Positions 1 to 6,750 of a DNA stretch of 9,772 nt are shown piece after piece. The stretch is from Anaerolineae bacterium (GTDB lineage Bacteria > Chloroflexota > Anaerolineae > B4-G1 > SLSP01). The position numbers were made by a program, and so were the translations under genes. Location of the stretch: contig JAIOSN010000343.1 in the NCBI GenBank assembly GCA_021107605.1, forward strand, positions 1 to 9,772, given 5' to 3'. The notes under the pieces are model-generated. The model was not told where the DNA came from. It saw only the letters and a list, made by a program, of their open reading frames with translations, and made no database searches. Within the stretch, counting starts at the first letter, position 1. Each line of letters opens with the position of its first letter.

Positions 1-80
1 AATCTCCCCCATTTTTAAGAGAATCAGCGTTAATCTGCGTCCTATCTCTATGCTCTCCATGCCTCCGTGATGAAATCCGG
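1..80. repeat. Fragment of interspersed intergenic repeat
   Basis: This AT-leaning non-coding stretch downstream of the lipoprotein gene contains phrases such as 'ATCAGCGTTAATCTGCGTCC' and 'CTCCATGCCTCCGTGATGA'. They resemble the right arms of the hairpin repeats at 1892-1962 and 3318-3385 (compare 'GTCTCCGTGGTGAGA'). I see no matching left arm inside the window, so it is either cut by the window edge or a decayed copy. No coding potential is evident. Assignment to the same repeat family rests on resemblance only. Confidence 0.4.
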
Positions 81-84
81 AGAC

Positions 85-1839
85 TCAATCCCCCCGCATC
101 AACCAGATCGCCGCCGTCTGCAAGGGCAAGCTATCGGGAGTGATAAAGCTTACCGCCCCGGGGATTAACCCCGAACGCGAGAGTTCCACACTTACCGGCA
201 CACTGACCAGAATGGTTTGCGCGGGGGGCGCGTCAACGCGCTGGCGACCGACCACCTGCCCTTCCACCGTAACCTCAAAAGACCCTTGCACTGGCTCATA
301 GAAAGGATTCTGGACTTCCAACATCACATGCCCCTCCCCCGCAGCGGAGATGAGGTTGATGGAATCAACGGGGCGCCAGAGGGCCAGCCTGGTCAGCAGT
401 TCCGACTCGCACCAACGGACGTAGCCGGGCGCGGTGGTGAGCTCAATTTCCAAGCCGCCGTCCACGGCGGCGAGGGTCTGAGTCACGCCCAGCAGGTCTA
501 TGCTCTCCACCGAGTCACAAAAAGCGGGCAGAGTGATGCTATGCGGCTCGCCGATTGTCCAGGCCGCCAGCGCCACCCGTTCATGGTTGCGGAAGAGGAG
601 TAGGTAATCCGCAGGATTTGCCAACGGGATGCGCCGCTGGAAATGGTAGCCGGCAAGCGTGGCGATAAGGGTCTGCGCAGCCCGGTAGGAGGTCTTGGGG
701 ACCAGAGCCGCCGTCACCAGACCGAAGTTATGCTCTGGATCGTGCAGATTGAGGCCGTCGTTGCGCCAATCGTACCAGATGCTCAGTTCCACGTCGGCGG
801 TGAGGTGCGAGAGATACTGGCGCACGAGATAGACAGCCTGCTGCTGCTCGGGACGCCCGCCTTCCACGGTCGCGTAACCCCACTCCCCGGCAATGATGGG
901 GATTTTGCGGTCGGGGCTGGCGCGATCCAAGATGGTGCGCAGTTGCGCGTAATCCGACCACGCACTCTCCGGCTCGTCAAAGCGATAGGGATGGACGGTG
1001 ACGGCGTCCAGTTTGGGGTAGAGGCCGGTCGTTGCCAGCGCTTGGAAGTATTCCCAGGGGAAACCGGCGGTAGCAGGCCCGACTATCAAGGCGGTGGGAT
1101 CGACGCGCCGTATGGCTGCGATGGTTTCGGTAGCCAGCCGCGCGTAGGAGAGTGGATCAGGTGGCCCGTGCCAGAACTTCTCCAAGTTCGGTTCGTTCCA
1201 GATCTCCCAGATAATGCCCTGGCCTTGATAACGGCGCGCGGCGGTCGCAGCGAAGCGCGCGAAGGCCGCGCGCCCCTCGTCATGCTGATGTGCGTCCCCG
1301 CCACCGTAGAGGAGGTTCCCGTAATCCAAGATAAAGATGAGGCGGATGTCCCGCTCGCTAAGTTGCGCCACCAGCTGATCGTAGGCCGCGAAATCGTAGC
1401 AACCCTGGCATTCATGCTCCACTTGATGCCAGAAGAGGTCCATGCGCACGAAGCCAAAACCGACCGCGTCCAGAAGCTCTATCTCGCCAGGATCGGGTTG
1501 GGTAAAGTGGATGTTCACGCCAAACGGCTCCGGAATCACGCGGCCGGGAAGCGTCCAGAGTACCGGGATGGGCGTCGGGGTGCAGAGTGGTGCGGTCAAC
1601 GTCACCGTGGAGGTGATCTTAGGCGCGATGAGGAAACCCAACGAGATGGTCGGTACCGGGGTGGGCGTGGTGGTCGGAGTGGGGGTCAAGGTGGCGGTGG
1701 GGAGCGGCTGAGTGACGGTCGGCCGCACGGGCAACGGAGTAGGACATGGCGCGGTCGCCGCTAAATCGCCGGTACAACCGGTCAAAAGTAATACGGCGAC
1801 CACGACGATGGTGATCCAGCAAATACGTGACGGTAACAT
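85..1839 (-). CDS. Secreted lipoprotein, glycoside hydrolase-like (beta/alpha)8 barrel
   Basis: 584 aa. It starts with a lipoprotein signal peptide: charged start, hydrophobic residues 9-20, lipobox L19-T20-G21-C22. A Thr/Pro-rich linker (about 31-65) then suggests an exported protein tethered outside the membrane. Residues ~105-400 look like a clan GH-A barrel (GH5/GH39-like). The motif WEIWNEPN (211-218) gives E216 as probable acid/base, and IIAGEWGY (315-322) gives E319 as probable nucleophile, about 100 residues apart as expected. A C-terminal region (~400-584) is probably beta-sandwich. The role would be cleavage of an extracellular or cell-wall glycan; the substrate cannot be told. The ATG at 1839 has no good Shine-Dalgarno, but a TATAAT box lies 6 nt upstream, suggesting a leaderless message. 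It shares no function with the oxygen-defence genes upstream and is probably a separate transcription unit. The general class is secure; the GH family is not. Confidence 0.88.
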   Translation of the reverse strand: MLPSRICWITIVVVAVLLLTGCTGDLAATAPCPTPLPVRPTVTQPLPTATLTPTPTTTPTPVPTISLGFLIAPKITSTVTLTAPLCTPTPIPVLWTLPGRVIPEPFGVNIHFTQPDPGEIELLDAVGFGFVRMDLFWHQVEHECQGCYDFAAYDQLVAQLSERDIRLIFILDYGNLLYGGGDAHQHDEGRAAFARFAATAARRYQGQGIIWEIWNEPNLEKFWHGPPDPLSYARLATETIAAIRRVDPTALIVGPATAGFPWEYFQALATTGLYPKLDAVTVHPYRFDEPESAWSDYAQLRTILDRASPDRKIPIIAGEWGYATVEGGRPEQQQAVYLVRQYLSHLTADVELSIWYDWRNDGLNLHDPEHNFGLVTAALVPKTSYRAAQTLIATLAGYHFQRRIPLANPADYLLLFRNHERVALAAWTIGEPHSITLPAFCDSVESIDLLGVTQTLAAVDGGLEIELTTAPGYVRWCESELLTRLALWRPVDSINLISAAGEGHVMLEVQNPFYEPVQGSFEVTVEGQVVGRQRVDAPPAQTILVSVPVSVELSRSGLIPGAVSFITPDSLPLQTAAIWLMRGD

Positions 1840-1845
1840 GTCGCC

Positions 1846-1873
1846 ATTATACCTGATTTGGGTATCATCTCAA
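1846..1873 (-). promoter_or_regulatory. Sigma70-type promoter of the lipoprotein gene, apparently leaderless
   Basis: Read on the minus strand: -35 TTGAGA (1873-1868), 16-nt spacer, -10 TATAAT (1851-1846, a perfect consensus). Transcription would start around 1839-1840, at the A of the ATG, so the mRNA would have essentially no 5' leader. This agrees with the lack of a ribosome binding site. The -35 box lies inside the repeat element that spans 1862-1963. Confidence 0.6.
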
Positions 1874-1963
1874 TATTCCGAGGCAATTTTTATCACAGAT
1901 TACACGGATTACACTGATTTTTTACTTTTTTCCGGGCTAATTCGTGAAATCCGTGGTTAATTT
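1862..1963. repeat. Intergenic hairpin repeat, copy A
   Basis: The element has two parts. A lead at 1862-1899 matches 3289-3326 at 32 of 38 positions. It is followed by an imperfect inverted repeat: left arm ~1892-1919 (ATCACAGATTACACGGATTA...), a T-rich centre, and right arm ~1937-1962 (CTAATTCGTGAAATCCGTGG...). The arm wording is of the 'CACAGATTACACGGATT' type seen between genes in various bacteria. It encodes nothing recognisable. It sits directly upstream of a minus-strand gene, as does copy B. Confidence 0.65.
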
Positions 1964-2064
1964 TAACTCAACCACGCGAATTCCCCAAGAGCCAAAAATA
2001 TCTGTATCTTTTCAAAAAGTCGGGACAAGGTAGCCTTCCCTGAATGGGGAACATCTCAACCACA

Positions 2065-2102
2065 AAGGGCAACACGTGCCAAGAGGTCAGCGCGTTGCCC
2101 TT
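2065..2102 (-). terminator. Hairpin downstream of superoxide reductase, possible terminator
   Basis: The 12-base arms AAGGGCAACACG (2065-2076) and CGCGTTGCCCTT (2091-2102) pair with a single mismatch around a 14-nt loop. It lies about 20 nt past the superoxide reductase stop codon on the minus strand, where the oxygen-defence operon should end. There is no clear U-tract after the stem (TGTGGTTG follows), so it is a weak candidate for intrinsic termination. It could instead be an mRNA 3'-end stabiliser. The rest of 1964-2122 shows nothing recognisable. Confidence 0.4.
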
Positions 2103-2122
2103 GCTCGTTGCTTATTTCAACG

Positions 2123-2494
2123 TTACTCTATACTGATCTCTTGACTGCTCTCCCAAAGACCGTGAAGATTGCAGAGCGCGAGCGCGTGAATAGTGCCCGG
2201 TTTATCAATCTTCAACGAGATGGTCACCGCGTAGTGCGTAGACGCCGGGCCTTCGCCGTGCGCGTTGAACTCGAAGCGTCCCAAATCATAGGTGAATTTC
2301 CCGCCTTCCGGGTGGAAGTAGAGCTCAATCCAGCGAATGTGATGTGCCACCGTATTGGGATGGGCGATCTCCTTGCCCAAGCCGACCTTGACCTCGAAGA
2401 GCTCCCCCGCCGGCGCCACGGCCGGACATTCGATCACCGGGGCATGTTTCTCCTTCTTCCAATCAGCGGTCTGAATCCTATCTCCCAATTTCAT
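2123..2494 (-). CDS. sor: Superoxide reductase (class II, neelaredoxin type)
   Basis: 123 aa, usual for the single-iron class. It reduces superoxide to hydrogen peroxide in the cytoplasm without making O2, with electrons from rubredoxin. The whole Fe(His)4Cys site is visible: H17 in the EKHAPVI motif (with E15 and K16, the residues near the open iron site), H45 in KEIAHPNT, H51, and the CNLHG motif giving axial C108 and H111. No N-terminal desulforedoxin Cys4 domain is present, which separates it from desulfoferrodoxin. It closely resembles archaeal (Thermococcales-type) neelaredoxins in length and motif wording. It follows the ferritin gene with only 3 nt between stop and start; its AGGAGG lies in the last two ferritin codons, so the two are probably translationally coupled. 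Confidence 0.95.
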   Translation of the reverse strand: MKLGDRIQTADWKKEKHAPVIECPAVAPAGELFEVKVGLGKEIAHPNTVAHHIRWIELYFHPEGGKFTYDLGRFEFNAHGEGPASTHYAVTISLKIDKPGTIHALALCNLHGLWESSQEISIE

Positions 2495-2497
2495 TAG

Positions 2498-2998
2498 TTA
2501 CCTCCTCTCTTTCATCAATTGGATATCTTCGATCAGGGCTTGTAAATCCTCCTCGTGCATGATCTCATCCCGCATAATTTGCAGGGCCAGCTCATAAGTG
2601 ACGAGATCGGCATCCTTGGTGAACTGCACCAACTCCTGATAGGCATCAATAGCGCACTGCTCGCCTTTGACGTTCTGCTCCAAGAGGACTTCCACGTAAA
2701 AATCTTCCGGGGCTTCGTAGCCACAGTTAGTCTCTTCGTACCAGCTCGCCGGACTGAGCAACGGTGTGCCTCCAAGCTGCATAATGCGCTCCACGAGCAA
2801 CAGAGCATGTCCCAGTTCCTCGAGAGCGTGCTCCTCAAGTTCTGCGGCGACAGCCCCCCGCATCGGGCCAGCGGCCACTTTCGCGCCGATCCAATACTGA
2901 TAATACGCTAACCATTCATCAGCTAACGCCTTGTTCAATTTAACAATCAGCTCATCAACGTCCAAACCCACTATCATTGACCTGCCACGGGTTCCCAT
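2498..2998 (-). CDS. Ferritin-like diiron protein, probably Dps-like (DPSL/thioferritin)
   Basis: 166 aa four-helix-bundle protein. Candidate ferroxidase ligands fall in order: E28 (ADEW), E61-x-x-H64 (EELGHA), E113 (KGEQC) and E145-x-x-H148 (DEIMHE), the bacterioferritin/Dps-like spacing. A cysteine pair, C92 and C115 (the second two residues after ligand E113), recalls the conserved Cys pair beside the diiron site in the archaeal and bacterial DPSL family. These proteins oxidise Fe(II), preferably with peroxide, and store the iron in a cage. The ATG at 2998 has AAGGAGG 9 nt upstream. An alternative ATG eight codons in (MIVGLDVDEL) is possible but has a poorer ribosome site. The gene lies between the peroxiredoxin remnant and superoxide reductase, consistent with limiting Fenton chemistry. 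Ferritin-like fold: sure. DPSL rather than generic bacterioferritin: moderately sure. Confidence 0.87.
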   Translation of the reverse strand: MGTRGRSMIVGLDVDELIVKLNKALADEWLAYYQYWIGAKVAAGPMRGAVAAELEEHALEELGHALLLVERIMQLGGTPLLSPASWYEETNCGYEAPEDFYVEVLLEQNVKGEQCAIDAYQELVQFTKDADLVTYELALQIMRDEIMHEEDLQALIEDIQLMKERR

Positions 2999-3050
2999 AT
3001 TGTATAACCTCCTTGACCTAATAAAGCTCTAAGACTTGACACTCAACTCA

Positions 3051-3268
3051 CTACGCTATCTTTTTATGACAGAGCCACCAATCCAAACAACCCTCTTGCC
3101 CCTTACGCGCCTCAGCATCTCTCATACTGGAGGCTGGGGGGACGATCACGTCATCGCCAAAGAGCTCGTTCTCCGGCCAGTTGGCCGGGATGGCGACTTT
3201 GTACTCATCCGCGACAGAGAATCGCCCGAATCAGGAAACTTATCTCCAATCAAGGGCATACCAGACAT
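3051..3268 (-). pseudogene. Peroxiredoxin (Prx6/archaeal type) remnant with internal deletion
   Basis: A strong AGGAGG with 6-nt spacing precedes the ATG at 3268. The first codons give MSGMPLIGDKFPD, a typical start of a Prx6-type peroxiredoxin. After roughly 13 codons the similarity stops. From about 3215, in another frame, the sequence reads ADEYKVAIPANWPENE, then GDDVIVPP, then CLDWWLCHKK, ending at a stop at 3053-3051: the C-terminal ~50 residues of the same family, including the C-terminal Cys-containing CLDWW.C segment. The family is normally ~210-250 aa, so about 150 codons are missing, including the PxxxT/SxxC active-site region. Read from the ATG, the frame ends at 3146 after 40 residues. 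The encoded peroxidase is therefore inactive. It sits between rubrerythrin and ferritin, where an intact peroxide reductase would fit. Confidence 0.85.
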
Positions 3269-3288
3269 AGCTTACCTCCTAATTTAAC

Positions 3289-3386
3289 GTATCATCCCAA
3301 TATTTCGGGGCAGTTTTCACCACAGAGACCCGGAGGGCCCCGAGTTTTTTATTTTTTTCTCAGTGTTCTCGGTGTCTCCGTGGTGA
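3289..3386. repeat. Intergenic hairpin repeat, copy B
   Basis: The lead 3289-3326 is 32/38 identical to 1862-1899. It continues into an inverted repeat of 27-nt arms: left 3318-3344 (CACCACAGAGACCCGGAG...) and right 3359-3385 (...GTGTCTCCGTGGTG). Twenty of 27 positions pair across a 14-nt T-rich loop. As in copy A, the lead end faces the start of a minus-strand gene, here the peroxiredoxin remnant. It has no coding content. It lies within the 177-nt gap between rubrerythrin and the remnant, where it could act as a terminator or a recombination site. Confidence 0.7.
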
Positions 3387-3445
3387 GAATAACAGAAACG
3401 CCCTGGTTCCCCCTACTTATTGAGAAGATACAATTTAACTATCAG

Positions 3446-3949
3446 TTAAAACTCAACATACTTCTCTTGGGGCGCACCACAGACCGGGCACTTCTCCGGC
3501 GCCTCGCCAATGACCGTATGGCCACAGACCGGGCAGACGTGAACTGAGTTGGCTCCAATATCACTGCCGGTTTTCACGCTCTCTCCGGCTTCCGCGTACA
3601 TCTTCTCGTGGATCTTCTCCGCCTCTAGGGCAAAGTGGATGCTGCGCAACGCGCCCTTTTCCGCTTGTAGTTTAGCGACGGCCTCAAAAGCCGGATACAT
3701 CTCGGTATTTTCGTAGTTCTCTCCGCCCCAGGCCGCTGCCAAGTTGGATGCGGTATCACCAATCCCGCCTAACACGCGCAAATGGTTGATGGCGTGGACC
3801 TGCTCGGCATAAGCTATCGCCCGAAAGAGCCGCTCAACCTCGGGATACCCTTCCCGCTGCGCCTTGTCCGCAAATGCAGTGTACTTCATCCGCGCCTGGC
3901 TCTCACCGGCAAATGCCGCTTCCAGATTAGCTTTCGTCATCTTGTGCAT
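3446..3949 (-). CDS. rbr: Rubrerythrin
   Basis: 167 aa, slightly shorter than classical rubrerythrins (~190). It reduces hydrogen peroxide to water in the cytoplasm with electrons from rubredoxin. The N-terminal ferritin-like diiron domain (1-~122) shows E16 (FAGESQARMKY), E49-x-x-H52 (AEQVH), E80/E83, and E111-x-x-H114 (EAEKIH). The C-terminal rubredoxin-like Fe(Cys)4 domain has CPVCG at 139-143 and CPVCGAP at 154-160. It has the short 11-residue spacing between CxxC pairs seen in rubrerythrins, not the longer one of true rubredoxins. The ATG at 3949 follows GAGAGGAG by 10 nt; a second ATG three codons later is less well placed. It lies 20 nt after the reductase gene, so co-transcription is likely. 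Confidence 0.97.
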   Translation of the reverse strand: MHKMTKANLEAAFAGESQARMKYTAFADKAQREGYPEVERLFRAIAYAEQVHAINHLRVLGGIGDTASNLAAAWGGENYENTEMYPAFEAVAKLQAEKGALRSIHFALEAEKIHEKMYAEAGESVKTGSDIGANSVHVCPVCGHTVIGEAPEKCPVCGAPQEKYVEF

Positions 3950-3969
3950 AATCTTATAGCTCCTCTCAA

Positions 3970-5184
3970 TTAGGTTGATAAGGTTTCTAACTCGAAACTT
4001 TGGTCCTGCAACTGTTCTTTGTAAGCTGTTAAGTCGCGCCCGGAAACAATTAGCCGCTTCAGCGTCCGCGCCCCACTAGTATCTCCCAGCAGGATGGCCC
4101 CGACCAGTTTACTCTCGTGTAACGCGAGCCGTCGATAAATACCGGCCTCCACATCAGAGTGGCGGATCAACTCAAACGCTGGGCCGCCGGCCAGCGCCTC
4201 TCCCAAACAGATCAACTCAACGTCCACGATCTTCAACGAGGTGGACATGGTCGTGCCGGAGTAAGTCGCGCTGCCGGCTGCTACCATGTTCTGCGCTGCG
4301 ATCCGCGCTTGCTCCAGAGCCGCCGGGATGATTCCATAGACGACCGAGTCAAATTCGGCTACGTCACCGGCCGCGTAGATGTCGGGGGCACTGGTGCATA
4401 GCTCGGCATTGACCACCACCCCACGATTGACTTCCAAGCCGGCCTGACGAGCCAGCTCCACCCGCGAACGGATGCCGGTCGAGAGCAATACCAGTTCACC
4501 GGCCACTTCCTGCCCATCCTGCAAGCGCACCCCCGCCGCCCGCTCGTCACCCAAGATAGCCTCGGTAGCGACCCCCGTCAAAATCCGCAACCCCAACGCC
4601 TCCAGCCGCGCCTGCAACACCCGGCCGCCCTCCGGATCCAATTGGCGGGGCATCAGATGCGGGGCAAACTCCAGTACCGTGACCTCCAAGCCTCCGGCCA
4701 GCAGAGCTCGCGCCGTCTCCAGTCCCAACAGGCCACCCCCGATAACCAACGCGGAGGAGACGCGGCGCGCGTATTCTCTGATAGCCACCGCATCGGCCAG
4801 CGAACGGAGGACAAAGACGCCGTCTTTATCCACGCCCGCAAACGGCGGGACAAAAGCACGCCCTCCAGTAGCCAGCAACAGACGATCATACGTCAGCATT
4901 GCACCACCGGCCAACTTTAGCTGATGGGATGAGGGCAAAATCTCGCTGACCTTGCTCCCCGCCTGCACCTGGATGCCACGCTGGGCGTACCACCCCAGAG
5001 AACGGAAATAGAGTTCTTCAGGCGCCAAATCTGTGGAGAGCAATTCCCACAAACGGGGACGTTGGTAATAGGGGTACGGCTCCGCACCCACCACCACCAC
5101 TTCTGCCTCTGGCGCAGCCTTAGCGATACTCCGCGCGGCTGTAATGCCGGCGATGCCGTTACCTACAATAACATGACGAGTCAT
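3970..5184 (-). CDS. FAD/NAD(P)-dependent oxidoreductase, NAD(P)H:rubredoxin reductase-like
   Basis: 404 aa pyridine-nucleotide-disulfide-family flavoprotein. The FAD-binding Rossmann motif is GNGIAG (8-13), followed by a typical ATGG at 105-108. The NAD(P)-binding GGGLLG is at 149-154, and the second FAD contact, IYAAGDV, at 269-275. There is no redox-active CxxxxC disulfide, so it belongs with the ferredoxin/rubredoxin/nitrite-reductase-type reductases. The C-terminal ~85 residues are longer than in some rubredoxin reductases. It lies between the flavodiiron protein and rubrerythrin, with rubredoxin just upstream, so it most likely passes NAD(P)H electrons to rubredoxin. A NirB-like or NADH oxidase role cannot be excluded from sequence alone. 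The ATG at 5184 is preceded by GGGAGG with 7-nt spacing. Confidence 0.88.
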   Translation of the reverse strand: MTRHVIVGNGIAGITAARSIAKAAPEAEVVVVGAEPYPYYQRPRLWELLSTDLAPEELYFRSLGWYAQRGIQVQAGSKVSEILPSSHQLKLAGGAMLTYDRLLLATGGRAFVPPFAGVDKDGVFVLRSLADAVAIREYARRVSSALVIGGGLLGLETARALLAGGLEVTVLEFAPHLMPRQLDPEGGRVLQARLEALGLRILTGVATEAILGDERAAGVRLQDGQEVAGELVLLSTGIRSRVELARQAGLEVNRGVVVNAELCTSAPDIYAAGDVAEFDSVVYGIIPAALEQARIAAQNMVAAGSATYSGTTMSTSLKIVDVELICLGEALAGGPAFELIRHSDVEAGIYRRLALHESKLVGAILLGDTSGARTLKRLIVSGRDLTAYKEQLQDQSFELETLST

Positions 5185-5235
5185 GGAAATGCCTCCCTAA
5201 CCACCACCAACACTTCTCAATAATCCAGGGTAGCT

Positions 5236-6420
5236 CTACGCCATCAACGCAGCATGTTTCTCCGCGATGGTCTCGGCCAGCTGCTCTAGGGCTGCCAAAT
5301 CCTCGGCCTGCGGATACCCGCGCACGATCACCGGCTCCAATAATTCCACCTTCAGATTAGGCAACATGGCCGTGATCTTCTTGACCATCTGCCCACCCCA
5401 ACCATAAGAGCCAATCACGGTGGCGAACTTGGCTTTAGGCCGTAAGGCATTCGCCAGATAGGCTGCCGAGGCCACTGTCGGGTGCGGACCGGTCAAGTCG
5501 GTAGGCGAGCCGATGACAATCGTAGCCGCATCCACTAAAGAGATCGCCAGTTCCCCGATATCGGTGACGGCCAGATTGAACAGCTTCACCGTCACACCGC
5601 GACTAACCAGCGCATCCACCAAATGCTCCACCATCTTGCGAGTGCTACCGTGCATCGAGATGTAGGGCAAGACAACGATGTTATGAGGTGCATCAGCTAC
5701 CCAGCTCTGATACGCTTCCAAGATGAATTCCGGCCGGTCATAGAGCACCCCGTGGCTGGGCGCGATGAGGTTGATTTCGTACTCTGACAAGCGCTTCAAG
5801 TGCCCTTTGATCACCCGCCGGAACGGCATCATGATCTCAGCATAGTACCGCTTGGCCGCCTCGTAAACCAGCGACTCATCAGTCGCGTAGAAATCTGTGG
5901 TAGCCAGATGAGAACCTAAAAAGTCACAGGGGAAGAGTATTTTATCCTCGCGCAGATAGGTCAACATGGTTTCCGGCCAATGTACCCACGGGGCGTGGAT
6001 AAATTCCAAGGTTCTATCGCCCAAAGAGAGCGTCTCTCCATCCGCCACCGCGCGCAGTCGCTCTGCTGGCGCCAATCCCATCTCGACCAACATCTTCACC
6101 CCTTTAGGAGTGGCGATCACTTCGGCCTCGGGGTACCGGGCCAACACCTGCGCTAACGAGCCGGAATGATCCTGCTCGGCATGGTTAGCGATCACGTAGT
6201 CAAGTCGCTCTACACCCAATTTATCCAGATGTCCCATCAAGACCGCGGTCATCTCTGGATCAACGGTATCAATGAGCGCCGTCCGCTCACTTCCCTGCAC
6301 CAAATAAGCATTGTAGCTGGTCCCATCAGGGAGCGGGATGAGATCGTCGAACAGACGACGATCCCAGTCCACTGCCCCCGTCCAGTAAACGCCAGTAGCT
6401 ATTTTTCTAGGGGATAACAT
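5236..6420 (-). CDS. Flavodiiron protein (rubredoxin:oxygen oxidoreductase, FprA/Roo type)
   Basis: 394 aa, the normal length of a class A flavodiiron protein. It reduces O2 to water, and often NO to N2O, in the cytoplasm of anaerobes. The N-terminal metallo-beta-lactamase-like domain (1-~245) carries the diiron ligands H80-x-E82-x-D84 and H85 (NHAEQDHSG), H147 (WVHWPE), D166 (FPCDF) and H223 (APSHG). The C-terminal flavodoxin domain (~247-394) has the FMN phosphate loop SMHGSTRKM (255-263) and later SPT/GSYGWGG loops at 305-307 and 337-343. In many relatives the residue before GST is Tyr; here it is His257. No fused rubredoxin domain exists; rubredoxin is a separate gene 11 nt upstream. The start at 6420 has GAGGAG overlapping the end of rubredoxin, suggesting coupled translation. 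Confidence 0.97.
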   Translation of the reverse strand: MLSPRKIATGVYWTGAVDWDRRLFDDLIPLPDGTSYNAYLVQGSERTALIDTVDPEMTAVLMGHLDKLGVERLDYVIANHAEQDHSGSLAQVLARYPEAEVIATPKGVKMLVEMGLAPAERLRAVADGETLSLGDRTLEFIHAPWVHWPETMLTYLREDKILFPCDFLGSHLATTDFYATDESLVYEAAKRYYAEIMMPFRRVIKGHLKRLSEYEINLIAPSHGVLYDRPEFILEAYQSWVADAPHNIVVLPYISMHGSTRKMVEHLVDALVSRGVTVKLFNLAVTDIGELAISLVDAATIVIGSPTDLTGPHPTVASAAYLANALRPKAKFATVIGSYGWGGQMVKKITAMLPNLKVELLEPVIVRGYPQAEDLAALEQLAETIAEKHAALMA

Positions 6421-6431
6421 AGCTAACTCCT

Positions 6432-6593
6432 CTATTCCACTATCTCAAACATACTCTTGTCCACACCACACTCCGGACAAACCCAATCTTCGGGGATGTC
6501 CTCAAATGCCGTGCCGGGAGCAATACCCCCATCAGGATCGCCCACTGCCGGATCGTACACATAACCGCAGACCACACATTCCCATTTAGTCAT
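6432..6593 (-). CDS. Rubredoxin
   Basis: 53 aa small iron-sulfur-free Fe(Cys)4 electron carrier. The two knuckles are C6-V-V-C9-G (KWECVVCGYVYDP) and C39-P-E-C42-G (WVCPECGVDKSMFE). The conserved GDPDGGIAPGTAFEDIP stretch between them is diagnostic. Length and spacing are exactly those of free rubredoxins. It carries single electrons from the NAD(P)H reductase to the flavodiiron protein, rubrerythrin and superoxide reductase in this cluster. The ATG at 6593 has AAGGAG upstream with about 8-nt spacing. It follows perR after a 157-nt gap that holds a hairpin repeat, and precedes the flavodiiron gene by 11 nt. Confidence 0.97.
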   Translation of the reverse strand: MTKWECVVCGYVYDPAVGDPDGGIAPGTAFEDIPEDWVCPECGVDKSMFEIVE

Positions 6594-6648
6594 TGCAATT
6601 TCTCCTTGGATTACTATAAACTATAAGATTACTAAAAAACCAAAAATT

Positions 6649-6730
6649 TCACCTCGAAGACGCCAAGATTTGAAACTCAATCTTCAGAAAACTAATTTTT
6701 TTCTTAGCGTCCTTTGCGTCTTTGCGGTGA
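6649..6730. repeat. Intergenic hairpin repeat between perR and rubredoxin
   Basis: The left arm ~6649-6667 (TCACCTCGAAGACGCCAAG) and right arm 6703-6730 (CTTAGCGTCC...TTTGCGGTGA) form an imperfect inverted repeat around an AT-rich centre. The 'AAAGACGCAAAGGACGC' wording differs from copies A and B, but the architecture (CACC...GGTG ends, T-rich middle) is the same. It occupies most of the perR-rubredoxin gap. It may terminate or attenuate read-through from perR into the operon. I see no clear U-tract. The adjoining 6594-6648 is AT-rich and holds an 8-bp direct repeat GATTACTA (6609-6616, 6627-6634). Confidence 0.6.
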
Positions 6731-6750
6731 GATATCTCTTTCCAGTCGAG

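Noticed and set aside
643..1764. Long plus-strand open frame of 373 codons opposite the lipoprotein gene
   Set aside because: Its translation is Arg/Gly-rich low-complexity with no motif, while the minus strand encodes a clear signal peptide, linker and glycoside-hydrolase motifs. It is a GC-skew shadow.
3036..3287. Plus-strand open frame of 83 codons across the peroxiredoxin remnant
   Set aside because: The minus strand has the ribosome site and recognisable peroxiredoxin ends; the plus-strand translation has no recognisable features.
1862..3386. CRISPR-like array formed by the two similar intergenic elements
   Set aside because: There are only two diverged copies about 1.4 kb apart with genes between them and no regular spacers.
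3434..3450. Small palindrome TTTAACT-ATC-AGTTAAA overlapping the rubrerythrin stop codon
   Set aside because: Only 7-bp AT-rich arms, no T-run, and no promoter next to it. It is too weak to call an operator or terminator.
5236..5250. Possible fused rubredoxin domain at the C-terminus of the flavodiiron protein
   Set aside because: The protein ends shortly after the flavodoxin domain and has no CxxC pair; rubredoxin is a separate upstream gene.
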